Shown here one piece after another: positions 27,281 through 35,641 of a stretch of DNA of 64,000 bases. The notes below the pieces were generated by a model, which searched no databases, was not told the origin of the DNA, and worked only from the letters and a program-made list of their open reading frames with translations. Source of the stretch: Cellvibrio sp. pealriver (GTDB lineage Bacteria > Pseudomonadota > Gammaproteobacteria > Pseudomonadales > Cellvibrionaceae); assembly GCF_001183545.1 (NCBI RefSeq), contig NZ_KQ236688.1:3484395-3548394 (forward strand). The letters are read 5' to 3'. Numbering within the stretch: position 1 is the stretch's first letter; each line of letters opens with the position of its first letter. Made by a program: the position numbers and the translations under genes.

Positions 27281-27991
27281 TTATGCCAATGCGATAGCAA
27301 TCCAGATTCCGTAAATAACCACCGTGGGTGCCAGCACAATCGCAGCAGATTTGGCGATGGATTTCCCCGTCCAATAATGAAAGCCCAGCACCATCAATAT
27401 TTGGTTCCAGACGGTAAACGGATCCCAGGAACTGAGTGGCGCAAAGAGTGGGTCGTGGGGCGATAAATCCAACAGCATATTGTTAAAACTGACAGGATTG
27501 ATCGCCTCTAATGTCAGTTGGCCATCACTGGCGAGCAGTACATTCACCAGCGATGCCAGCGCGGTCAATAACGTGGGTGTGGCGCACCAGCAGGTGAGAG
27601 CAAACCAATGTTTGAATCCAAGTTGTTCGCTATCCAGCAATTTGTTGGCGAGCAACAAGTACACCGCCATCACACTAAAAATAACCAAGACTCCAAGCAG
27701 CATGCCTACCATCGCACTGCCGCCCATGATCATGGGTGTTAAACCGCTCATGGCCTTGTCCATATCGGCGCGCTCGGCGGCGCTCTTATCTATCGTTTGG
27801 CTATTTACCATCTGCTCAATCATCCACGCGAAATCCACCGTGGAAAAAAAGCACAGCATCAACACAATGTTGGCCGCGAGTAACGCTAGCAATGGAAATA
27901 AAAAACCGGGTTTGGTTTTGAGATCGCGAAAGGTCACAGACGGGCTGGTGAGGATGTTGGTTAAGGTATTGAATGCGGAGGTGTGGTTCAC
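27281..27991 (-). CDS. YIP1-family membrane protein
   Basis: 236 residues with about five hydrophobic helices (near 32-52, 88-118, 130-155, 195-210, 215-235). The N-terminal NILTSPSVTFRDLKTKPGFLFPLL is the usual bacterial Yip1 (PF04893) start. It lies 13 bases upstream of the macA-like gene and so heads the exporter/two-component block, here called YIP1-macA-macB(ATPase)-macB(permease)-lytS-lytR. Function unknown; bacterial Yip1 proteins are often linked to envelope transporters. Confidence 0.8.
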   Translation of the reverse strand: MNHTSAFNTLTNILTSPSVTFRDLKTKPGFLFPLLALLAANIVLMLCFFSTVDFAWMIEQMVNSQTIDKSAAERADMDKAMSGLTPMIMGGSAMVGMLLGVLVIFSVMAVYLLLANKLLDSEQLGFKHWFALTCWCATPTLLTALASLVNVLLASDGQLTLEAINPVSFNNMLLDLSPHDPLFAPLSSWDPFTVWNQILMVLGFHYWTGKSIAKSAAIVLAPTVVIYGIWIAIALA

Positions 27992-28286
27992 AGCAGGTCC
28001 CTCAAAACGTTATTGGAAAATAGCCATTGCATTGTAGGTAGGCTCTGCCCGCACAGGTCACGACAAGTGATAAGCGGCAAAAAAACCGGTTGCGAGGCGG
28101 TTTGCCTTACACCGGCGGAATTTGCGCCAGATCAAATCCGTGCCTGTTCGGGGCAATGCGCGCGGCCGTAATTGATCCGAATCAAAAAACCGCAACCGGA
28201 AAACGCGCAATCTGGTGTTGAAGGCACCAGCGCTTATCGGAATCAACCTGATGAGCGGGTGCAATAACCCGGATGGAGAAATCATT

Positions 28287-28406
28287 ATGTTGGTATCAGG
28301 TGTAGTGGCAACTGTATCTCTGGTGGCAGTGCTGGTATTGCTGTTTGTCGGTGGCTTGGCCTTGGCGGCGGTGGATAAACATTTCGATAAAAACCGCGAG
28401 CACTAA
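28287..28406 (+). CDS. 39-residue single-helix membrane peptide (second copy type)
   Basis: A hydrophobic helix (about residues 3-29) is followed by the tail DKHFDKNREH. The ATG at 28287 is supported by GGAG eight bases upstream; an in-frame extension back to 28215 is possible but has no ribosome site. Compared with the peptide at 21836-21955 it has the same length, the same helix/tail plan and about 11 of 39 identical positions, including GxAL at the helix end and a C-terminal REH. It stands about 100 bases before the DUF5924 gene. Function unknown. Confidence 0.65.
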   Translation: MLVSGVVATVSLVAVLVLLFVGGLALAAVDKHFDKNREH

Positions 28407-28506
28407 TCCGATCGCCATCACGTTTCAGGTGAAACGATTGAACAATTTCGCTAACGGAGGTGTCCTTAGCTTATAACCTAAGGATTAACCGCTCCCAAGG
28501 TGAAGG

Positions 28507-29526
28507 ATGTTCAAGTTTCCCAGTCATGCAATTGCAAACATTATTGCGTTATCAGACCGCTTTCCCTGGGCGATGCCGTTATTTGGCTTCTGCTCGGGGT
28601 TGGCAAGTTTTTTATTGGTGGAGCGCAAACAAGGATTAGCGCAAATTATTGCGCTGATGATTTTGGCGAGTTGGTGTTGGTTCCTCACTGAAAAAGTGGT
28701 GCACAGGATTACGCAGCGGTGGTTTGGTTTGTCATCCCCGCGGCCGCTGGCGGTTTATGCTACGCAGCTGATGCATCAGGAAAGTTTATTTTTTGTTATT
28801 CCCTTTTTATTTCTCACTACCGCATGGAATAGCGGCCAATCGGTTTACACTGCGATCCTGTTGGTCGCTGCCGCCATCACCATTATTGATCCACTCTATT
28901 TCCGCTGGTTAGCGCCGCGCCGCGTTTGGTATTTTGCGTTTCATGGCATAACGCTTTTTGCCGTTTTACAAACCATATTGCCCATTATTTTTTATTTACC
29001 GACGGCGCAAAGTTATTGCTGGTCATTGGGGATTGCACTGTTGCTGATTGCCGTTGGCATCGCCAGTGGAACCCAGTGGTGCTGGTGGAAGCGTATTTTG
29101 GTCATTGTGGGGCTGGTTAGCGCTTTGGGTTATACCGGTTTAGTGGTGCGGCCCTGGATACCGCCATCAACCCTGTGGCTAACCGATGTGGCCATTGCCA
29201 GTGCGATCAACGGCGCAGAAAAAATTCCCAAAAATAATCTGAAAGTCCTGTCCGCTGCTGAGTTGCACAAAGGTCTTTATGCTTACACCGCAATCCACGC
29301 ACCGCGCGGCCTGCGCGAGCGGATTTATCACGAATGGAAATTAAACGGCAAACTCATCGACAGGGTGCCTCTGGATATCCACGGCGGCCGCGAAGCGGGC
29401 TACCGCGCCTGGAGTCACAAAGTCAATTTCCCCGCCGATTCCACCGGCCGCTGGCAAATTCGCGTCGTGACCGAGGCGGATCAGTTAATTGGCGTGCTGC
29501 GTTTTAAGGTAGTACCGGATTCCTGA
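28507..29526 (+). CDS. DUF5924/DUF2914 membrane protein
   Basis: 339 residues. Six or seven hydrophobic helices fill about residues 20-220 (DUF5924 part). The last 100 residues form a soluble beta domain (LYAYTAIHAPRGLRERIYHEWKLNGKLIDRVPLDI, GYRAWSHKVNFPADSTGRWQIRVVT) that matches DUF2914. The soluble domain probably faces the periplasm. No enzyme motif is visible. The next gene, a glycosyltransferase, begins about 70 bases after the stop. Confidence 0.82.
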   Translation: MFKFPSHAIANIIALSDRFPWAMPLFGFCSGLASFLLVERKQGLAQIIALMILASWCWFLTEKVVHRITQRWFGLSSPRPLAVYATQLMHQESLFFVIPFLFLTTAWNSGQSVYTAILLVAAAITIIDPLYFRWLAPRRVWYFAFHGITLFAVLQTILPIIFYLPTAQSYCWSLGIALLLIAVGIASGTQWCWWKRILVIVGLVSALGYTGLVVRPWIPPSTLWLTDVAIASAINGAEKIPKNNLKVLSAAELHKGLYAYTAIHAPRGLRERIYHEWKLNGKLIDRVPLDIHGGREAGYRAWSHKVNFPADSTGRWQIRVVTEADQLIGVLRFKVVPDS

Positions 29527-29560
29527 TGCGCTTTCATTCTGATTCCCTGCGATACTCCCC

Positions 29561-29566
29561 TATAAT
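29561..29566 (+). promoter_or_regulatory. Candidate -10 element before the glycosyltransferase gene
   Basis: A perfect TATAAT lies 28 bases before the chosen ATG at 29594, with TTCTGA 18 bases further upstream as a poor -35. The three-gene glycosyltransferase cluster may have its own promoter here. Confidence 0.4.
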
Positions 29567-29593
29567 GTGCAAAACAGTAGGGTTTGTTTGCTT

Positions 29594-30985
29594 ATGTCGT
29601 ATTTTCCGGTCAATCGTGACCAGCCTTCCATTCACAATCCTGACCGCAATCCAGAGCTGTCACCGCAATCTGTGGTTGTGCCGCATGCGGTGCAATCGTT
29701 GCGCATTGCGCTGCTGGGTTATCGCAGCCATCCGCATGTGGGCGGGCAGGGGATTTATCTCCAGTATTTGAGCAAAGCATTGGTGGATTTAGGGCATAAG
29801 GTGGATGTCATTTCCGGCCCGCCTTATCCCGAATTAGATTCGCGTGTGCATCTCATACCATTGCCGAGTTTGGATTTATACGCACACCCAAACCCTACGC
29901 GCGCGCTTAAATTAAAACATTGTTTATCGCTCGCGGATTTTTACGAATGGTGGAGTAAATTAAGCGGCGCGTTTGGCGAGCCCTATTGTTTTGGCCGTCG
30001 CTTGGTGAAATATTTCAAACAACATAATCCACAGTACGATATTGTTCACGACAACCAAAGCCTGTGTTACGGCTTATTGGATTTACAACAGCGCGGTGCG
30101 AATGTCATCGCCACAGTGCATCACCCCATCACCCAAGACCGCGATCTCGCCCTCGCTGCCGCCACTGAAAGAGGCCAGCGTTGGTTAATTAAACGCTGGT
30201 ACAGTTTTTTGGGTATGCAAAAAACTGTGGTGCAAAAGCTGCAGCATGTCATCACCGTGTCACAGCAATCCCGGCGCGATATTGCGCAGGCATTTGATCG
30301 CCCCGCAGCAGAAATTCACGTGATTCCCAATGGTGTTGATACCAACATCTTTAAACCGCTTGCAGGAATTGCGCGTATTCCGTTTCGGTTAATTACCACC
30401 GCGTCTTCTGACCAACCGCTAAAAGGTTTAAGCATATTGCTGCGCGCCATCGCCGCGCTGCGCAGTGAATTTCCCGAACTGCAATTAGTGGTGATCGGAA
30501 AACTAAAAGAAAACGGCGAGACCCAAAAAGAATTACAAGCCTTGAACCTGCAAGAGAGTGTTCAATTTAAATCCGGCATCAGTAACAGTGAATTGGTGGA
30601 GCAATATGCTCACGCCAGCATTGCCATAGTGCCATCACTCTATGAAGGTTTTGGTTTACCTGCAGCCGAGGCAATGGCCTGCGGAGTGCCATTAATTTGT
30701 AGCGATGGCGGTGCCTTGCCGGAAGTGGTGGGCGATGCTGCGCGGTTGGTGCGCGCCGGTAATACAGATGATTTGCAACAGGCATTACGCGATTTGTTGC
30801 TTGATAATCAAGCGCGTGAGCAATTAAGCGAAAAAGGGCGTGAGCATATCCTGCAACAATTAAGTTGGGATTGTGTAGGGAAAAAAATGGAACGTTTTTA
30901 TTTCCAAGTTTTGAATCAGCAACAAGACGATCAGATTAGCAATCGTGAACTATCGGGCGAGCAAGTACAGAATGCTTACGATTAA
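29594..30985 (+). CDS. GT4-family glycosyltransferase
   Basis: 463 residues with a GT-B fold. The N-terminal domain starts LRIALLGYRSHPHVGGQGIYLQYLSKALVDLGHKVDVISG. The C-terminal domain has VIPNGVDTNIFKP, ITTASSDQPLKGLSILLRA, and the retaining nucleotide-sugar motif EGFGLPAAEAMACGVPLICSDGGALPEVVG (the E-x7-E segment). A GTG at 29567 is an alternative start; the ATG at 29594 has an AGGG upstream. It should transfer a sugar to a lipid or glycan acceptor in the cytoplasm. The next two genes overlap it in series, so the three probably act together. Confidence 0.9.
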   Translation: MSYFPVNRDQPSIHNPDRNPELSPQSVVVPHAVQSLRIALLGYRSHPHVGGQGIYLQYLSKALVDLGHKVDVISGPPYPELDSRVHLIPLPSLDLYAHPNPTRALKLKHCLSLADFYEWWSKLSGAFGEPYCFGRRLVKYFKQHNPQYDIVHDNQSLCYGLLDLQQRGANVIATVHHPITQDRDLALAAATERGQRWLIKRWYSFLGMQKTVVQKLQHVITVSQQSRRDIAQAFDRPAAEIHVIPNGVDTNIFKPLAGIARIPFRLITTASSDQPLKGLSILLRAIAALRSEFPELQLVVIGKLKENGETQKELQALNLQESVQFKSGISNSELVEQYAHASIAIVPSLYEGFGLPAAEAMACGVPLICSDGGALPEVVGDAARLVRAGNTDDLQQALRDLLLDNQAREQLSEKGREHILQQLSWDCVGKKMERFYFQVLNQQQDDQISNRELSGEQVQNAYD

Positions 30986-31757
30986 TTTTCGCGATTTTCC
31001 CTTGGCGGCGGGCGACCGCGTACTGGATCTTGGTTGTGGCGAAGGTCGCCATGTGATTAACGTTTATTTGCAAGGCGATGTAGTCGCCATCGGTGTGGAT
31101 TTAAATCATCGCGATTTGCTTACATCGCGTGAACGCTTTTTACCCTTTGATCAAGCATCTGCCAATAAACATTTTTACTTGCAACAGGCAGATGCCACCC
31201 ACTTGCCCTTTGCCGATAACAGTTTCGATAAAATTATTTGCAGCGAAGTGCTGGAACATATTCCGGATTACCAAAGCGTATTAGCTGAAATTCAGCGCAT
31301 ACTCAAACCCGGCGGCTTGCTGGCCATTACCGTGCCGCGCGCATGGCCAGAAAAAATCTGCTGGTGGTTAAGTGAGGAATACCACCAGGTAGAAGGCGGC
31401 CATATTCGTATTTTTAATGGCAAACAATTGCGTGCTGAGATTGAGCAGCGGTCATTTAGATTTTATAAGCGCCACTGGGCACACGCCCTGCATTCACCCT
31501 TTTGGTGGATGAAATGCCTCTGGTGGAAAACGCAGGACACCAATCCGCTGATTAAACTCTACCACCGTTTATTGGTGTGGGATTTAATGGAAAAACCCTG
31601 GCTCACACAAACACTGGAAAAATGGCTGAATCCAATTATGGGAAAAAGCGTGGTGATGTATTTTAAAAAAGTCGGCCTTGATGCAGGCATTAATCACTCC
31701 TCTTCTTTACAAAAGGGGAGCGGGCGCCCGGCTAGGGGAGGGGATTCCTGCTTATGA
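30972..31757 (+). CDS. Class I SAM-dependent methyltransferase
   Basis: 261 residues from the ATG at 30972; a GTG at 30945 would add nine residues. The SAM motifs are VLDLGCGEGRHVINVYLQG (motif I), FYLQQADATHLPFADNSFDKIICSEVLEHI (motif II region) and ILKPGGLLAITVPRAWPEK. This is the Methyltransf_11 type. It overlaps the glycosyltransferase gene by 14 bases. The last about 20 residues (SSSLQKGSGRPARGGDSCL) are encoded by a dispersed-repeat-like sequence and are unlike the rest of the protein. The substrate is unknown, perhaps the glycoside made by the neighbour. Confidence 0.88.
   Translation: MLTINFRDFPLAAGDRVLDLGCGEGRHVINVYLQGDVVAIGVDLNHRDLLTSRERFLPFDQASANKHFYLQQADATHLPFADNSFDKIICSEVLEHIPDYQSVLAEIQRILKPGGLLAITVPRAWPEKICWWLSEEYHQVEGGHIRIFNGKQLRAEIEQRSFRFYKRHWAHALHSPFWWMKCLWWKTQDTNPLIKLYHRLLVWDLMEKPWLTQTLEKWLNPIMGKSVVMYFKKVGLDAGINHSSSLQKGSGRPARGGDSCL
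31697..31745 (+). repeat. Repeat-like insert forming the methyltransferase C-terminus
   Basis: A G-run-rich sequence (AAAAGGGGAG, GGCTAGGGGAGGGG) resembles the element at 9061-9110. It lies at the gene junction and keeps the reading frame open. Confidence 0.6.
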
Positions 31758-32839
31758 AAAACTTATTACTCACCAAAGGCTTTTTCCCCGAGTCGCTGTT
31801 ACGCCCCACGGTTAATTATATTGTGCAAACCCAATTGGCCAACGGTTGCATTCCCTGGTTTGCCAATGGCAAAGCTGACCCTTGGGATCATATCGAAGCG
31901 GCCATGGGCTTAACTATTGGTGGTGAATATGCCGCTGCGCAGCGCGCTTACCAATGGTTGGTGCAAGAACAATTGCCCGATGGCAGTTGGTGGGCAAATT
32001 ATCTGGGTGATGAAGCGGTAGATAAAAATCACCGCGAAACCAATTTCATTGCTTATATTGCCACCGGCGTTTGGCATTATTTTTTAGTCACGCAGGATGT
32101 GAAATTTTTGCTCGATTATTTTCCTGCCGTGCAAAAAGCGATTGATTTTGTGCTGCGCTACCAAGCGCCGACGGGCGAAATTTATTGGGCCGTTGCGGAA
32201 GATGGCAGCCCAAAAAAAGATGCATTAGTCACGGCCTCCAGCTCTATTTATAAAAGCCTTGAGTGCGCCATTTTATGCGCAGAGCAGCTGGGTTTTAATG
32301 CAAACCACTGGCGCAGTGCCCATCAACAATTGGGCAATACCTTACGCCATCATCCAGAATGTTTTGACCGCACCTGGGAACCCAAAATCCGTTTTTCCAT
32401 GGATTGGTTTTATCCCATTCTTACCGGCGTTGTTGAAGGCAAAGCGGCGCAGCAACGTATCGATGAAAAATGGAAAACGTTTGTTGAAAATAATATTGGT
32501 TGCCTCTGTGTGAGCGACGAACCCTGGGTGACTGTGGCTGAATCCTGCGAACTAACACTTGCACTGTTAGCCGCTGGCGAACACGCGAAAGCCGTTAATT
32601 TATTTAGCTGGCTATTTCAGTTTAAAGACGAAGATGGCGGTTATTGGACTGGCTATAATTTTTGCGATGATGTTATCTGGCCGCGTGAAAAAACTACCTG
32701 GACAGCCGGTGCGATTTTATTGGCGGCTGATGCGCTCACTGAACATACAGGCGCTGCGCAATTGTTTTTACAATCTGCTTTGGCAGATGAAGCGACCGTC
32801 ACTACTGCAGATGCTGCACAACGTAAAACCGAACACTGA
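31754..32839 (+). CDS. Alpha/alpha-toroid protein (prenyltransferase-like/six-hairpin fold)
   Basis: 361 residues with repeated helical motifs and conserved aromatics: IPWFANGKADPWDHIEAAMGL, LPDGSWWANYLG, LLDYFPAVQKAIDFVLRYQAPTGEIYW and FKDEDGGYWTGYNF. This is the pattern of (alpha/alpha)6 toroids often auto-labelled prenyltransferase, but it is equally compatible with a glycoside-hydrolase-like barrel. It has no signal peptide, so it is cytoplasmic. Its ATG overlaps the methyltransferase stop (ATGA). Linkage to a glycosyltransferase and a methyltransferase suggests processing of a glycan or lipid-linked sugar, but no catalytic residues can be named with confidence. Confidence 0.72.
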   Translation: MKNLLLTKGFFPESLLRPTVNYIVQTQLANGCIPWFANGKADPWDHIEAAMGLTIGGEYAAAQRAYQWLVQEQLPDGSWWANYLGDEAVDKNHRETNFIAYIATGVWHYFLVTQDVKFLLDYFPAVQKAIDFVLRYQAPTGEIYWAVAEDGSPKKDALVTASSSIYKSLECAILCAEQLGFNANHWRSAHQQLGNTLRHHPECFDRTWEPKIRFSMDWFYPILTGVVEGKAAQQRIDEKWKTFVENNIGCLCVSDEPWVTVAESCELTLALLAAGEHAKAVNLFSWLFQFKDEDGGYWTGYNFCDDVIWPREKTTWTAGAILLAADALTEHTGAAQLFLQSALADEATVTTADAAQRKTEH

Positions 32840-32858
32840 TTACTTGAAGTAAATCACT

Positions 32859-33584
32859 ATGCGTATTCCACGAATTTATACTGAACAAAATTTACTAAGC
32901 GGCGAACAAATCGCGCTGGAAGAATCGGCATCGCATCACCTGAGCAAAGTATTACGCATGCAAGCGGGGCGCGAATTAATTTTATTTAATGGCGCTGGTG
33001 GTGAATTTGCGGCAACCATTCATGAAGTCAGTAAAAAGCATGTGATCGTCAGTGTGCAAGAACACAGTATCGACAATCGTGAATCACCACTGGAATTGGA
33101 ATTAGCGATTGGTATTTCACGCGGCGAACGTTTTGAATGGGTTTTGCAAAAAGCGACTGAACTTGGCGTAACCAAAATTACACCACTCATTACCGAGCGC
33201 ACCGAAGTAAAAATAGGCGGCGACCGTCAGGAAAAACTGCACGACCGCTGGCAGCAAATCCTTATCAGCGCCTGCGAACAGTGCCAACGCAATTTATTGC
33301 CCGTTTTACATTCGCCCGTACAAATTTCTGACTGGCTGCCACAAGTGAAATCCGATTTACGTTTTGTACTCCATCACCGCGACAGCAAAACCCTGCCAGC
33401 GGAGCAAAAACCCGAAAGCGTCACACTATTAATCGGCCCCGAAGGCGGCCTGAGCGAACGCGAAATCACCCACGCCCTGGAGCAAGACTTTAACGCGCTG
33501 ACCTTAGGCCCAAGAGTCTTGCGCACAGAAACTGCGCCGGTAGCGGCGATCAGTTTGGTGCAGTATTTGTGGGGGGATTTTTGA
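32859..33584 (+). CDS. rsmE: 16S rRNA (uracil1498-N3)-methyltransferase
   Basis: 241 residues, the usual RsmE length. The N-terminal PUA-like part (RIPRIYTEQNLLSGEQIALEESASHHLSKVLRMQAG) precedes a SPOUT methyltransferase domain. That domain has ERFEWVLQKATELGVTKITPLITERTEVK, ACEQCQRNLLPVL, LLIGPEGGLSEREI and LGPRVLRTETAPVAAISLVQ, the deep trefoil-knot SAM site. It methylates U1498 in the small ribosomal subunit. It starts 19 bases after the toroid gene and may be read through from that operon. Confidence 0.97.
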   Translation: MRIPRIYTEQNLLSGEQIALEESASHHLSKVLRMQAGRELILFNGAGGEFAATIHEVSKKHVIVSVQEHSIDNRESPLELELAIGISRGERFEWVLQKATELGVTKITPLITERTEVKIGGDRQEKLHDRWQQILISACEQCQRNLLPVLHSPVQISDWLPQVKSDLRFVLHHRDSKTLPAEQKPESVTLLIGPEGGLSEREITHALEQDFNALTLGPRVLRTETAPVAAISLVQYLWGDF

Positions 33585-33622
33585 GTTGAACCACCGGGGC
33601 ACAGCCAATATTAAGCCCCTAA

Positions 33623-33714
33623 TAGGCAATTGGACGATACTCTAGTAGGCAATTAGACGTTATATTAATAGGCAATTAGACGCTATCTTAATAGGCAATT
33701 GGACGGTAATATAT
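33623..33714. repeat. Four tandem 23-bp direct repeats upstream of the DUF4143 ATPase gene
   Basis: TAGGCAATT followed by RGACG starts at 33623, 33646, 33669 and 33692, exactly every 23 bases. The remaining part of each unit is AT-rich and varies (ATACTCTAG, TTATATTAA, CTATCTTAA, GTAATATAT). The array ends 27 bases before the ATPase ATG and probably overlaps its promoter. Confidence 0.9.
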
Positions 33715-33741
33715 CGCTTTCCAATTTACCTATGGATAGTT

Positions 33742-34983
33742 ATGACTACAGCATACCCACGCCTGATCGCAGCAAAATTGGCAGAAATCCTTGCTGATAC
33801 CCCAGTGATTTGCCTGTTGGGGCCTCGTCAGGTGGGTAAAACCACCTTGGCTCGTCATTACTGTCCCAATCATGCTTACATTAATTTCGATGATACGAGC
33901 TTGCTTGCTACTGCAAAGCAAGATCCATCGGGCTTCATCCAGGCCTTGCCTGAGTATGTTGTCCTCGATGAAGTCCAGCGTGCGCCTGAATTATTACCTG
34001 CCATCAAGGCATCGGTAGATGCCAATCGCAAACCAGGTCGTTTTTTGCTGACCGGATCGGCCAATCTTCTGTTGTTGCCGGGTGCGCAAGAGTCTTTAGC
34101 TGGGAGAATGGAAGTCGTAAATCTTCTGCCTCTTGCTGAACAGGAAATACAGGGCGGAGCGGGTTCGTTCCTGCAGCGGTTGTTATCAAACAAAATCACC
34201 GCTTCAATTCAAGGTGAGCAAAAAATTATTGCCGATCTTGCCAATGTGGTGTGTCGCGGCGGTTATCCTGAGCCTATTGCGCGTACGCAACATCGTGCAA
34301 GGCAATGGCACCGTCAATATATCCATGCCATTATTCAGCGCGATGTAAAAGATATAGCTGCAATTCGTGATGAAGCAGAAATGCTTAAGCTATTCGAGAT
34401 GCTGGCTTACCGAACTGCGAATTTATTGAATGTCAGTAGTCTCGCCAATGAATTGCAAATGCGACGCGAGACGGTAGAAAAATATCTCACTATTCTTGAA
34501 CGATTGTATTTAGTTCGCCGCCTTCCTGCCTGGCATAAAAACGATAGCAACCGATTAATTAAAACACCCAAAATTCATTTGGTAGATTCCGGCCTTGCCG
34601 CCACCTTCTGCAACCTGGAGGCAAATCAATGGAACGATTTCAGCACCGATTTTGGTGCACTCTTGGAAACTTTTGTAGTACAGCAGTTAATGACACAATC
34701 AACGTGGCTTGATTCAGAGTTGCGTTTTTCTCACTATCGGGATAAAGACCAAGTTGAAGTCGATCTTGTAATAGAGCAAGGTAAAAAAGTCTGGGGAGTC
34801 GAAGTAAAAAAAGCAGCAAGCGTCCAGCCAAAAGATGGAGCGGGACTTAACCGCCTGGCTGCACAAGCAGGAAAACAATTTCAAGGTGGTGTTTTGTTCT
34901 ATAGCGGAAGTAATACCTTACCGCTTGCACAACCAAACTGTTTTGCAGTTCCTATGGATGCGTTATGGAAAAACGACAAATAG
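33742..34983 (+). CDS. AAA_14/DUF4143 ATPase
   Basis: 413 residues. The N-terminal AAA domain has Walker A CLLGPRQVGKTTLARHY (about 26-42), Walker B PEYVVLDEVQRAPELLPAIK, and sensor FLLTGSANLLLLPGAQESLAGRMEVVNLLPLAEQEI. The winged-helix and DUF4143 nuclease-like C-terminal part has YLTILERLYLVRRLPAWHKN, PKIHLVDSGLAA and DQVEVDLVIEQGKKVWGVEVKKAAS, which carries a D-x-E-V-K pattern like PD-(D/E)XK folds. These ATPases are common, patchily distributed, and of unknown function; mobile or defence roles are suspected. The gene has its own repeat-bearing upstream region and is a likely acquisition. Confidence 0.9.
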   Translation: MTTAYPRLIAAKLAEILADTPVICLLGPRQVGKTTLARHYCPNHAYINFDDTSLLATAKQDPSGFIQALPEYVVLDEVQRAPELLPAIKASVDANRKPGRFLLTGSANLLLLPGAQESLAGRMEVVNLLPLAEQEIQGGAGSFLQRLLSNKITASIQGEQKIIADLANVVCRGGYPEPIARTQHRARQWHRQYIHAIIQRDVKDIAAIRDEAEMLKLFEMLAYRTANLLNVSSLANELQMRRETVEKYLTILERLYLVRRLPAWHKNDSNRLIKTPKIHLVDSGLAATFCNLEANQWNDFSTDFGALLETFVVQQLMTQSTWLDSELRFSHYRDKDQVEVDLVIEQGKKVWGVEVKKAASVQPKDGAGLNRLAAQAGKQFQGGVLFYSGSNTLPLAQPNCFAVPMDALWKNDK

Positions 34984-34990
34984 CTAGTAA

Positions 34991-35458
34991 ATGAAAATAT
35001 TCTTACTCACCCATGAACGCGAACTATTGCGCCCCACTAACACCGGTGTGTTGGCACAGAATGTTGCGCCGGAAATCGTAGAGCGAATAGTCTGGGCGAG
35101 AAACGAACCTAACCCGTCTTTATTAAATGCAATCAATCAAGGTAATACGGTATTGCTTTACCCGCTTGATGATGCCGATGTTGCACCAATTGAATCCTTT
35201 GAAAATATCATTTTGCTCGATGCCACCTGGCAAGAAGCGCGCAAAATATTCAATCGCAGCCCCTACCTAAAAAATTTGCCCAGAGCACAAATTAACCCGC
35301 AGCAAATGTCCCAGTATCAACTCAGGCGCAACCAACCCGAAGGTGGTTTGTGTACCGCTGAATGCATAATGGAAATACTCAAAGCAAAAAGTCACACTGA
35401 TATTGCCGAGCGTTTGAATTCAGCGTTTGGGATTTTTAATTCAAAGATCCGCAATTAA
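34991..35458 (+). CDS. DTW-domain protein (TapT-like tRNA aminocarboxypropyltransferase)
   Basis: 155 residues. The core motif LLDATWQEARKIFNRSPYLKNLP, a serine/tyrosine segment (SQYQLRRNQPEGGLCTAECI) and the N-terminal THERELLRPTNTGVLAQ match the DTW family. These enzymes transfer an aminocarboxypropyl group from SAM to tRNA uridine (acp3U). The protein is shorter than E. coli TapT and lacks the N-terminal cysteine cluster, so it may belong to a compact subfamily. It begins seven bases after the ATPase stop. Confidence 0.85.
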   Translation: MKIFLLTHERELLRPTNTGVLAQNVAPEIVERIVWARNEPNPSLLNAINQGNTVLLYPLDDADVAPIESFENIILLDATWQEARKIFNRSPYLKNLPRAQINPQQMSQYQLRRNQPEGGLCTAECIMEILKAKSHTDIAERLNSAFGIFNSKIRN

Positions 35459-35463
35459 TGTAG

Positions 35464-35488
35464 GTTGGGGTGAGGCACGAACCCCAAC
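35464..35488. repeat. Hairpin of the GTAGGTTGGG intergenic repeat type
   Basis: GTTGGGGT and ACCCCAAC (35464-35471/35481-35488) flank GAGGCACGA. Related GTAGGTTGGG or TGTTGGGG hairpins occur at 41665-41692 and about 44999-45040, so this is probably a small dispersed family. Confidence 0.65.
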
Positions 35489-35641
35489 ATGACAGGCTCG
35501 AAGATCAGGATAACGTTAAATTAGGGATCAGAATTACGCTGCAAAAACTAATTTTCTTTGTGATACGTTTGATTTTGCGGCGTAAGTGAAATGGTAATAG
35601 ATAGTGTATTAGGAAAATTCAAATTAAGTAGGAGTAAGAAA

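Noticed and set aside
33623..33714. Possible CRISPR array
   Set aside because: Units are tandem with no unique spacers, only 23 bp long, and no cas gene is nearby.
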